DNA from: an uncultured Fibrobacter sp.
GTDB taxonomy: Bacteria > Fibrobacterota > Fibrobacteria > Fibrobacterales > Fibrobacteraceae
NCBI GenBank assembly: GCA_946413655.1
Contig: CAMKLO010000022.1
Coordinates: 1 to 45,481, forward strand
DNA: 45,481 nt
Direction: 5' to 3'
The stretch's first letter is position 1, and every line of letters begins with the position of its first letter. Below the pieces are notes generated by a model. The model saw only the letters and a program-made list of their open reading frames with translations, ran no database searches and was not told where the DNA came from. The translations under genes and the position numbers were made by a program. Below are positions 1 through 7,232 of this stretch, piece by piece.

Positions 1-67
1 TGAAGATGAAACTCATTTCCTTGCTGGCATAACGCTTGATAAGCGGGCTTTCGAATTGATCGCGCAT
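1..67 (-). CDS. purB: Adenylosuccinate lyase, N-terminal fragment (cut by window edge)
   Basis: Only the first 22 codons are inside the window, read leftwards from an ATG at 67. The start MRDQFESPLIKRYASKEMSF matches the usual N-terminus of adenylosuccinate lyase, where an RYAS-x-EM motif opens the fold. The enzyme cleaves adenylosuccinate and SAICAR in purine synthesis in the cytoplasm. An AAGGA ribosome site lies about 7 nt before the ATG. Another member of the fumarase/aspartase superfamily cannot be excluded from so short a piece, although the RYAS motif favours PurB. Confidence 0.7.
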   Translation of the reverse strand, partial: MRDQFESPLIKRYASKEMSFIF

Positions 68-127
68 GATTTATCCTTTTTTGAATTTTACAGTCCAAAT
101 GTAGAAAAAAAGGGAAACATCAGCATA

Positions 128-1324
128 CTACCAAAGATGGAAGCCCGCACCTATAAAGAAACCATTATGAAATTCTTTTTTCTTCCCCTCATTCTTGGAT
201 TCTACTTTTCCATACATCGCCATATACCTGAATTTAAATGAGACATATTCACCAAGCCCATGTGCGTCACAAGGGAAAATCCACGGACGATATTCAAGCT
301 GGACTCCAGCAATCAAGGGATCTATTCCACCAACAAAAGGCACAATCTTAAATCGATCTGTTTCAAAAACATCAACCCCTGCAGTCGCTATAAAGGTTCC
401 CCCATAATGATAAATCCCGCCTAATAAAAAATCAAAAACAACCCTTCCAAACTGTATCGGCACACCAACAAGTATAGAGCGAACAGAGCCCCATACTTCA
501 ATACCTATACCACCGGTATATAACCGTTCACTGTAATAGTTCGAACGATGCACAATAGATTTGCGCTGAGAAATCCGCCATTCCAATAATTTTTGAATCC
601 AAGGAATAAATTCAGATTCTGGATAATCGCTCTTGAATTTTTTCAATTGCAAAATAACAGAATCTAGACGAGTCGTATCTAAATTGCACTCTAAATACCC
701 TCCAACAACACGAACATACATCCCGGATTTCAGATTCGTATAAGCATCCACCTTGCCGCAATCATCATCTCGATTGCAACCGTAAGAATGAGTCGCACTA
801 AACTTGCTGTTTAGAGAGTATTCTAGTTCAACATCCTTTATAATTAGCGCTAAATCACGATTTTCACGAGAAACAATGTTTTTTATTGCACGATCAAAAA
901 GCGATTTAACTTTATTTGAATCGGCTTTGAAAGTTTTATCAATAAGAAAGTTATAGTTCCCGTTTAAATGCGCCAACAACGAATCGCTAACATAAGAATA
1001 GCGAACCTCCTCCAAGACAGAACTGTAAATTCGTCCCCACATCACAATGGCAGAATCAAATTGATCCGTCATCAAGTAGATTTCCATGAGTTCCAAATCA
1101 TCTAAAGCGAATTCAGGGACCGGAGACATCGCCCTTAACGAAGCGGCAGCATCCAAAGCGCCATTACTATCACCTTTTTTAAGGGACTGATACACTAAAT
1201 TTCGGCCAGCAACAATGGAATCCAGTTTTGCAGGCGAAACAAACACGGAATCGCCGTTTTCAGTTTTCGCAAAGCAAAAAGAACAGAACGCTAAAAACAA
1301 TGTAAATACGCTGTAAATTCTCAC
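128..1324 (-). CDS. Predicted secreted outer-membrane protein, function unknown
   Basis: 398 residues. The first 20 form a clear signal peptide (hydrophobic core, then a CFA-K cleavage region). Residues of about 25-250 look helical and TPR-like; the last 130 alternate in the manner of a beta-barrel and the chain ends in LW, an aromatic terminus typical of outer-membrane barrels. No family is recognised. The start is a GTG at 1324: no ATG is available near the signal peptide, and a TATATT box lies 7 nt before it, so the mRNA may be leaderless. It faces purB in the same direction and is divergent from the lipoprotein gene at 1445. Coding status is well supported by the signal peptide and length; function is open. 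Confidence 0.8.
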   Translation of the reverse strand: MRIYSVFTLFLAFCSFCFAKTENGDSVFVSPAKLDSIVAGRNLVYQSLKKGDSNGALDAAASLRAMSPVPEFALDDLELMEIYLMTDQFDSAIVMWGRIYSSVLEEVRYSYVSDSLLAHLNGNYNFLIDKTFKADSNKVKSLFDRAIKNIVSRENRDLALIIKDVELEYSLNSKFSATHSYGCNRDDDCGKVDAYTNLKSGMYVRVVGGYLECNLDTTRLDSVILQLKKFKSDYPESEFIPWIQKLLEWRISQRKSIVHRSNYYSERLYTGGIGIEVWGSVRSILVGVPIQFGRVVFDFLLGGIYHYGGTFIATAGVDVFETDRFKIVPFVGGIDPLIAGVQLEYRPWIFPCDAHGLGEYVSFKFRYMAMYGKVESKNEGKKKEFHNGFFIGAGFHLW

Positions 1325-1331
1325 ATAATTA

Positions 1332-1337
1332 AATATA
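1332..1337 (-). promoter_or_regulatory. Candidate -10 box for the gene starting at 1324
   Basis: TATATT read on the minus strand, separated by 7 nt from the GTG start. A -10 box at this distance would place transcription start at or next to the start codon. No good -35 is seen. The same arrangement recurs before other genes in the window. Confidence 0.4.
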
Positions 1338-1375
1338 AAAAGAGTGATAAAACAAGTAAGTGATTCAAAAAAACA

Positions 1376-1404
1376 TTTACAAAAAAAAAAGACTTAGATA
1401 TTTT
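1376..1404 (+). promoter_or_regulatory. Candidate promoter of the lipoprotein gene at 1445
   Basis: TTTACA at 1376-1381, a 17-nt spacer and TATTTT at 1399-1404 give a sigma70-like layout in a very AT-rich stretch, about 40 nt before the ATG. The low complexity of the region makes a chance match possible. Confidence 0.35.
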
Positions 1405-1444
1405 TTTATTTTATAAACATCTATTTCATAAGAACAGGTCATCA

Positions 1445-2128
1445 ATGTCTTACTTCAAAAAAATTTGTCTCTCTTTTGCGATGCTGATGCTGGTCGCCTG
1501 CGCAGGCAATCGTGGACAATCCGTTTCAACGCAGCCCAAAACATTGCCCAACGGCTCCCCCGCCTACGACAACGCCGCCATCGACTCATCTTATTACATG
1601 AAACAACTTGCCGTACTTCGTGCCGATTCCTTAAAAGCTATCGAATCCACGGACTGGCTGAAATTCAGGAAAGAATTCTTGAAATGCCGTCTTTCTCAGC
1701 CCGATCGTTTTAGCACCACAGCCCTCGAACTTATTATAAAGCAGGCACGAAAGTCAGGCGATTCTGCTGAAGAATTGAAAGTATCCCAAGAGCTTTTGGA
1801 TATGGATTTTACAAACATCTCTGCACACTATACATTCGTCACCACCCCTTCCGTTGATGATAACGTTAAAGAATTTCACAAACAAGTTATCAATGGGTTG
1901 CTGAATTCCATCCGCGACTCGGGTCAAGGAAATTCCACGGAAAACGCCATGTACGTCATCAACATTGGCGAGGAATATGATTTTATTTATCTCAGCGGCT
2001 TTAGGCCCCTTCGCCAAGAATTAATCGAGGAGAATGGACGTCATTACGACCGATTGATAACCGATGGTGGTGATGGAAGAAAATACCAGTTTTATTTTGA
2101 TGTCACCGACTTTTTCGGTCACTACTAA
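1445..2128 (+). CDS. Lipoprotein with a possible DUF4919-like domain
   Basis: 227 residues with a lipoprotein signal peptide: KK near the start, a hydrophobic core and the lipobox LVAC with Cys19 as the lipidated residue. After a low-complexity linker, a mainly helical domain spans about 60-227, with a repeating D/E-S-L pattern and a C-terminal YQFYFDVTDFFG segment. The shape resembles DUF4919 proteins of Bacteroidota, but this is recollection of the pattern and not a search. It probably sits in the periplasm or outer membrane, tethered by its lipid. The stop overlaps by 4 nt the stop of the convergent nitroreductase gene. Confidence 0.8.
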   Translation: MSYFKKICLSFAMLMLVACAGNRGQSVSTQPKTLPNGSPAYDNAAIDSSYYMKQLAVLRADSLKAIESTDWLKFRKEFLKCRLSQPDRFSTTALELIIKQARKSGDSAEELKVSQELLDMDFTNISAHYTFVTTPSVDDNVKEFHKQVINGLLNSIRDSGQGNSTENAMYVINIGEEYDFIYLSGFRPLRQELIEENGRHYDRLITDGGDGRKYQFYFDVTDFFGHY

Positions 2129-2646
2129 ATTTCGCTTGCAAACTCTTCCATCGGCTTGCGTACCGGGTGGCGCGGCGAAGGGCCTCCGTTTTCAGAATCT
2201 GCATAACCCACGTCGAGGAAGCAAGCGAGTTTGATGTTCGCCGGGAAATTGAACGCTTTTTCGATTTCGGCGGCATTGAATCCGCGGGCCCAGAGCGTTG
2301 CAAGTCCGAGGTCAGTTGCCTGCATCATCATCGAAGTCGTCACGATGCTCGAATCCATGATGCCGCTTTTAAAGTCGTCGTGGTACGTCACCGGCGAATA
2401 GACTTTGTTTTCATCGTAGCACACCATAATCACAACGGGGGCGTTGTAGGCCATACGCGAGATGCTGCGGAGTTTCGCAAGCGATTCCTGCGACTTGAGT
2501 ATTTTGACCGTTACCGGCTGGCCGTTTACCGCCGTCGGGGAAAGACGACCCGCTTCAAGCACGGTTTCAAGTTTTTCGGGTTCTACCGCTTTGTCCGCAA
2601 AGGCACGGCAGCTGTAACGATTCTTGGCAAGTTCAATGAACGACAT
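2125..2646 (-). CDS. Nitroreductase family protein (FMN-dependent)
   Basis: 173 residues, the size of compact single-domain nitroreductases. Residues 8-16 (KNRYSCRAF) give the FMN-phosphate binding arginine region, residues 32-43 (AGRLSPTAVNGQ) the second flavin-contacting segment, and the C-terminal part carries the GYADSENGG / RKPMEEF pattern typical of the family. Such enzymes use NAD(P)H to reduce nitro compounds, quinones or flavins; the substrate cannot be told from sequence. The ATG at 2646 is preceded by a good ribosome site (GAGGT, 4 nt gap) and an AT-rich -10-like TATTATAAA. It lies downstream of the restriction-modification gene in the same direction, 35 nt away, but seems to have its own signals. 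Confidence 0.88.
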   Translation of the reverse strand: MSFIELAKNRYSCRAFADKAVEPEKLETVLEAGRLSPTAVNGQPVTVKILKSQESLAKLRSISRMAYNAPVVIMVCYDENKVYSPVTYHDDFKSGIMDSSIVTTSMMMQATDLGLATLWARGFNAAEIEKAFNFPANIKLACFLDVGYADSENGGPSPRHPVRKPMEEFASEI

Positions 2647-2681
2647 AAGTACCTCGTTTTTTATAATAATTCACAAATTAA

Positions 2682-5651
2682 TTATGATTCTTTTTTGGTT
2701 AAATCATGATACATTTTGAATAGTTCCGCGACAATTTCTTCTTCTGACATTTTTGAAGAAAAACCATAAACTTCCATAACGGCCTTATCATTTTCGGCGT
2801 GAGCCTTGCGGAGTTCCGCAGGCATCGCGGCTTCATCATAAAGGTCGGCAAGACTGCTGTCAGGATATTTTGCGCGAACATCAAGAATATTTTGAGCAGT
2901 TCTCTCTATTTTGGCAGTCTGCTCAACAGTGACCTTCGGCCACGGGAAATTGTTATAGACAATATCCTTGCTGTAACGGTAACGACTTTCAAGGCGGCCA
3001 CAAACAGCCCTAACCCATGCCATATGAACATTCGAGGTCAGAATTCCAAAATGATAAAGCGTCACATTGCGAATAATGAAGACAAGGTCGCTACAGAATA
3101 TATCAGGAGTCAAAAAGCCAAGTGGAATATATCGCCTTCTTTCAGAACTAACTTTGGGAATCACAATGTAATTTCCAACAGGAAAATTTTCTACATGGAA
3201 TCTAGTCGGCCTTTCGGCCAACTTCCGCGTAGGCCCACTCTTACTTGCCAAGCGAAATTCTCGAACAGCCTGAACGCGCCTGTAGCATTCGTGCATTTGG
3301 CGAATTTGTGCCGGGGTACAGTCACCCAACCACAGACACCAGCGATGATAACGGTTTATGAATTCATCTGAGCCAATCCACTTTTTAAAGAAAGGCTCAG
3401 ATGCAGGTTCCTTCTTGACGAACGCAATCTTCTCTTCCTCTGTAAAGAGGTAATAGCCTCCATCAATAGGTTTGTTCCCGATTCCAATTTCAGGAACATT
3501 GCTTAAAGGCTTTTGGCTACTTTCTACGAAAACATTCAAAGCATCCATCAAGTAGGCATTGATATTCTTTGCTTCTACAATAGTCCCATCAGAATCGAAA
3601 ATACGCATCGGAGCAGCCTTTCTACAGGCATCGGAAAATCCAATAATCACACAATGTACATGCGCCTTCTGTTCCGACTCACTGTCCCAGCGGAATGTAC
3701 GATACGCAAAATCTATGTGTAAACCTTCGTCAAAGAACGGTTTCCATAAAATAGCAGGTTGTTCGCCTTGCGTTATGCTATTCGTAGAAACAAGGGCGGC
3801 TTTTGTATTTGTTCCTTTTATTAAATCAGCTGTTTTCTTATACCAACACGATACATAATCCAAATTGCCAATATTCTTCTTTTTTCCAAAAACAAAAGCA
3901 ACATCGCTTTTCTGCGATTCATCCATAAGGCGGGCCCCCACAAACGGAGGATTTCCCATAATGAAGTTGTAATGGTTCTTCATATACGAAGTTTTAACTG
4001 TTTTTCCGACATGCAAATCTTCGGTAACAACCGTTATCGCATCATAATGCCTGAGTGGCTCAGCCACCACCATTGGTTTACTCGGGGCAATATCTTTTGG
4101 TGAAACGACATTGACCTTGTCCGCAAAAAATGTCGGCTCAGGAGCGTATTCATGTAAATACTCCCAATCCATCCGCAGGGCATTCCCCTCAACAATGGTT
4201 GCGTTCGTCTTGAGTGGCAAGAAATCGATATCGCGCTGTACGATATTCTCCGTTTCCTTGAGCATTTGCGATTCCGCAATCCAAAGGGCCGACTTTGCCA
4301 CATTTACCGCAAAGTCGTTAATTTCAATGCCATAGAACTGGTTAATATCCACCTTGACTGGGTTCGCAATTTCACCCATCACAATCTTGTCATCCATAAG
4401 CTGCATGAGAATCTGGTTTTCAAGCTTACGGAGACTAGTATAAGTTTCGGTCAAGAAGTTTCCAGAACCGCAAGCCGGATCAAGAAACTTAAGCGAGCTA
4501 AGTTTATCCTGCAGAGCGAAGAGTTTTTGGCGTTGGTTTTTAGTAAGAACCTTTCCCGTAGAAGGGACGATTTCATGGAATTCGTTTTTCAAGTCATCCA
4601 TGAACAGAGGGTCAATGACCTTATGGATGTTCTCGATGCTGGTATAATGCATTCCACCTTTGCGACGCGTCTCGGGGTTCAAGGTGCTTTCAAAAACGGC
4701 CCCAAAGATTGTAGGGCTAATCTCGCTCCAGTCAAAATCCAGGCTCGCATGATTCAGGAGAATTTCAGCCGTCTTTTCTGAAATAGGCGGAATTGTTTCA
4801 CCCTCTTTTTCATGGAAAAGTGAGCCATTCACGTATGGGAACCCAGCCAGCTTTTCTTCCATGAAGCGGTCACGGGTGTCCAATGGCGTATCAAGCACAC
4901 GGAACAGTTCCCGGAGCGCCACTCGCATATTTTCGGGGCGAAAACTCTTGAGATATTTATAGAATTGTTCCTTTGCAAAAATTCCAGCATCTTCTGCATA
5001 GAGGCAAAAAACAAGACGCACGCAAAGTACGTTCAACGCATGCAAATCAGCAGCAGTCGGCTTATCCCCAAATTCGGGCAAAAGTGCGTCGTATATTTCA
5101 CCAACAACCTCGCCGGCCTTTACAGAGACATCAATTTCACGTTTTGAATTTAAGCTTTCATCATCTACCAAGAAACTTAAGCGATGATATTCTTTCGGCA
5201 AATCCTTCAACAGAATTATTTCCGGGTCCCCATGGGGATTTTCCATATCATAGACAAAGAACTCTGCAAAATTACTGGTCACAATCCATCGTGGACGTTC
5301 CGAATACGGAAGTTCCGCAGAATAACGCTTCGCCTGCTGGAAAGGGGTAAGATAACGGCCATCGCTCTGTCGAACGGGTTTCTGTAAATTCTTGCCCAAC
5401 CCTTTCTGTTCGATCATCACATGCGTTGCACTAATAAATGCATCGATAAAACTAGTCTTATCAAGTTTTACCTGATCTTCAAACGATATGTACTCTTCCG
5501 GTTTTTCAACGCCAAAAACATCGCGCAACAGCGACAGCCAAAATACCTGGCACTCCCCCTTTTCGTATCCCTTGCCTTCCCACTTTTCGGCAAAGGCCTT
5601 TGCACCGATACGAGCGTCCTTTTCTTTCCAATTTTTTGCAGAAAATCTCAT
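2682..5651 (-). CDS. MmeI-like Type IIL/IIG restriction-modification enzyme (nuclease plus adenine methyltransferase)
   Basis: 989 residues from the ATG at 5651. An upstream in-frame ATG at 5705 exists, but the TATATT box 7 nt before 5651 and the family N-terminus favour the shorter form. The N-terminal domain shows a PD-(D/E)xK-type signature: D70, then E81-Q-K83, closely matching the D-x9-ExK spacing known in MmeI. A helical connector follows to about 380. The gamma-class N6-adenine methyltransferase has motif I DPACGSGNF at 391-399 and the catalytic NPPF at 567-570. The region of about 590-989 should be the target recognition domain. A single polypeptide would both cut and methylate DNA, with no separate specificity or helicase subunit nearby. 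Residues of about 505-560, before NPPF, look longer than usual. Gene is intact. Confidence 0.9.
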   Translation of the reverse strand: MRFSAKNWKEKDARIGAKAFAEKWEGKGYEKGECQVFWLSLLRDVFGVEKPEEYISFEDQVKLDKTSFIDAFISATHVMIEQKGLGKNLQKPVRQSDGRYLTPFQQAKRYSAELPYSERPRWIVTSNFAEFFVYDMENPHGDPEIILLKDLPKEYHRLSFLVDDESLNSKREIDVSVKAGEVVGEIYDALLPEFGDKPTAADLHALNVLCVRLVFCLYAEDAGIFAKEQFYKYLKSFRPENMRVALRELFRVLDTPLDTRDRFMEEKLAGFPYVNGSLFHEKEGETIPPISEKTAEILLNHASLDFDWSEISPTIFGAVFESTLNPETRRKGGMHYTSIENIHKVIDPLFMDDLKNEFHEIVPSTGKVLTKNQRQKLFALQDKLSSLKFLDPACGSGNFLTETYTSLRKLENQILMQLMDDKIVMGEIANPVKVDINQFYGIEINDFAVNVAKSALWIAESQMLKETENIVQRDIDFLPLKTNATIVEGNALRMDWEYLHEYAPEPTFFADKVNVVSPKDIAPSKPMVVAEPLRHYDAITVVTEDLHVGKTVKTSYMKNHYNFIMGNPPFVGARLMDESQKSDVAFVFGKKKNIGNLDYVSCWYKKTADLIKGTNTKAALVSTNSITQGEQPAILWKPFFDEGLHIDFAYRTFRWDSESEQKAHVHCVIIGFSDACRKAAPMRIFDSDGTIVEAKNINAYLMDALNVFVESSQKPLSNVPEIGIGNKPIDGGYYLFTEEEKIAFVKKEPASEPFFKKWIGSDEFINRYHRWCLWLGDCTPAQIRQMHECYRRVQAVREFRLASKSGPTRKLAERPTRFHVENFPVGNYIVIPKVSSERRRYIPLGFLTPDIFCSDLVFIIRNVTLYHFGILTSNVHMAWVRAVCGRLESRYRYSKDIVYNNFPWPKVTVEQTAKIERTAQNILDVRAKYPDSSLADLYDEAAMPAELRKAHAENDKAVMEVYGFSSKMSEEEIVAELFKMYHDLTKKES

Positions 5652-5658
5652 AGTAGTG

Positions 5659-5664
5659 AATATA
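5659..5664 (-). promoter_or_regulatory. Candidate -10 box for the MmeI-like gene
   Basis: TATATT on the minus strand, 7 nt before the ATG at 5651 and without a ribosome site between them. This supports 5651 as the start and suggests a leaderless or nearly leaderless mRNA. Confidence 0.45.
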
Positions 5665-5791
5665 ATAAAAACAAATGGCACAAAGTGACAGTCCAAATTT
5701 TTCAAGCTATTTCTAGTTTTTTTAAAGATAATTTCATAACATTCTTATAAAAAGGTGATATATTCCATTAAGGAAAACAAGGATTTAAATT

Positions 5792-7165
5792 ATGGCAACC
5801 ACAAAGACCGACTCCGCTAAAATGACAGAAGAAAAAGTCGTCGCAAAGGATAAAGACCATCTTAAAAAACTGATTAAAGCCGCAATAAAAAAGAATGGTG
5901 TAAATTGCGACCTTAATTTTATCGACGTTTCTCAAGTAACCGACATGAGTCGTTTATTTGAGAAAAGCACATTCAACGGAGATATCAGCAAATGGGATGT
6001 GTCGCATGTTCAAAACATGGCCTATATGTTTTCGAAATCCAAATTCAACGGCGATATCAGCAAATGGGATGTTTCGCTTATTCAAAACATGGCCCATATG
6101 TTTTCGAAATCCGAATTCAACGGCGACATCAGCAAATGGGACGTTTCGCTTGTTCAGGACATGCAATACATGTTTTCAGAATCAAAATTCAACGGTGATA
6201 TCAGCAATTGGGATGTGTCACATGTTCAAAACATGCACTTCATGTTTTCGGAATCCGAATTCAACGGAGACATAAGCAAATGGGACGTGTCGCATGTTCA
6301 AGACATGAGCTTCATGTTTGATGATTCCAAATTCAATGGAGATATCAGCAAATGGAACGTGTCCAAAGTCAAGGACATGACACTAATGTTTGGGGGTTCA
6401 CAATTCAGCGGGGACATCAGCCAATGGAACGTTTCCCGTGTTCAAGACATGAGCTTCATGTTTTCGGAGTCCAAATTCAACGGTGACATCAGCAAATGGG
6501 ATGTGTCGCATGTTCGAAATATGCAAGCAATGTTTGCAGATTCTCAATTCAATGGCGATATTAGCAATTGGGATGTGTCGCACGTTCAAAACATGGTCAG
6601 AATGTTTGAAAAGTCTCAATTCAACGGCGATATCAGCCATTGGAACGTTTCCCGTGTTCAAGACATGAGTTACATGTTTGCAGGCTCCAAATTCAACGGA
6701 GACATCAGCAAATGGGATGTATCACATGTTCAAGACATGTGGGAAATGTTTGCAGACTCCAAATTCAACGGAGATATCAGCAAATGGGATGTGTCCAAAG
6801 TCAAGATCATGTTGAAAATGTTTGCAGGCTCCGAATTCAACGGTGACATCAGTAATTGGGATGTGTCCAAAGTCAATAACATGGCCGGAATGTTTAAAAA
6901 TTCTCAATTCAACGGAGACATTAGCAATTGGAACGTTTCCAAAGTCCAGGACATGCCCAGAATGTTTGAAAAGTCTCAATTCAACGGAGATATCAGCAAG
7001 TGGGATGTGTCCAAGGTCAAGGACATGGAGGAAATGTTTGCAGGCTCCGAATTCAACGGTGACATCAGCAATTGGAATGTCGCTAAGAAAACAGATAAAA
7101 CAGATATGTTCAAAAAATCACTTTTGGAAAAAGAAAGAAAACTCCCCAAGTGGTATAAGAAATAA
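5792..7165 (+). CDS. BspA-type (DUF285) repeat protein, 16 tandem 24-residue repeats
   Basis: 457 residues. After a charged helical N-terminus (1-60), residues 61-444 are exactly sixteen copies of a 24-residue unit with consensus FNGDISKWDVSHVQDMxxMF followed by four variable residues, and a short basic tail closes the chain. This is the DUF285/BspA leucine-rich-like repeat known from surface proteins of Bacteroidota, mycoplasmas and fibrobacters. Most relatives carry a signal peptide or lipobox; none is visible here, so a cytoplasmic location is likely. The variable positions of each repeat (before and after MF) would line one face of a solenoid and could bind a partner. The start is ATG at 5792 with AAGGA about 17 nt upstream. 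It sits between the MmeI-like gene (divergent) and metG. Confidence 0.9.
   Translation: MATTKTDSAKMTEEKVVAKDKDHLKKLIKAAIKKNGVNCDLNFIDVSQVTDMSRLFEKSTFNGDISKWDVSHVQNMAYMFSKSKFNGDISKWDVSLIQNMAHMFSKSEFNGDISKWDVSLVQDMQYMFSESKFNGDISNWDVSHVQNMHFMFSESEFNGDISKWDVSHVQDMSFMFDDSKFNGDISKWNVSKVKDMTLMFGGSQFSGDISQWNVSRVQDMSFMFSESKFNGDISKWDVSHVRNMQAMFADSQFNGDISNWDVSHVQNMVRMFEKSQFNGDISHWNVSRVQDMSYMFAGSKFNGDISKWDVSHVQDMWEMFADSKFNGDISKWDVSKVKIMLKMFAGSEFNGDISNWDVSKVNNMAGMFKNSQFNGDISNWNVSKVQDMPRMFEKSQFNGDISKWDVSKVKDMEEMFAGSEFNGDISNWNVAKKTDKTDMFKKSLLEKERKLPKWYKK
5972..7123 (+). repeat. Sixteen tandem 72-bp coding repeats
   Basis: In-frame 72-bp units encode the 24-residue repeats of the BspA-type protein. They keep TTCAACGG-GA(C/T)AT(C/T)AGCAA(A/T)TGG nearly constant at DNA level, while the codons around MF vary. 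Such DNA identity would allow slippage or recombination to change copy number. Confidence 0.95.
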
Positions 7166-7219
7166 TGGTGTTGGTTATTAGGGTCGAGAAAGACCGTGGC
7201 CGCGGCGCTCGCCTTTTGC

Positions 7220-7225
7220 TATATT
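7220..7225 (+). promoter_or_regulatory. Candidate -10 box of metG
   Basis: TATATT 7 nt before the metG ATG, with no Shine-Dalgarno sequence in the gap. If used, transcription would begin at about the start codon. No clear -35 element is seen. Confidence 0.4.
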
Positions 7226-7232
7226 TTGCGCC

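Noticed and set aside
5972..7123. CRISPR-like regular repeat array
   Set aside because: Repeats are contiguous 72-bp coding units without spacers and encode DUF285 repeats; no cas gene is present.
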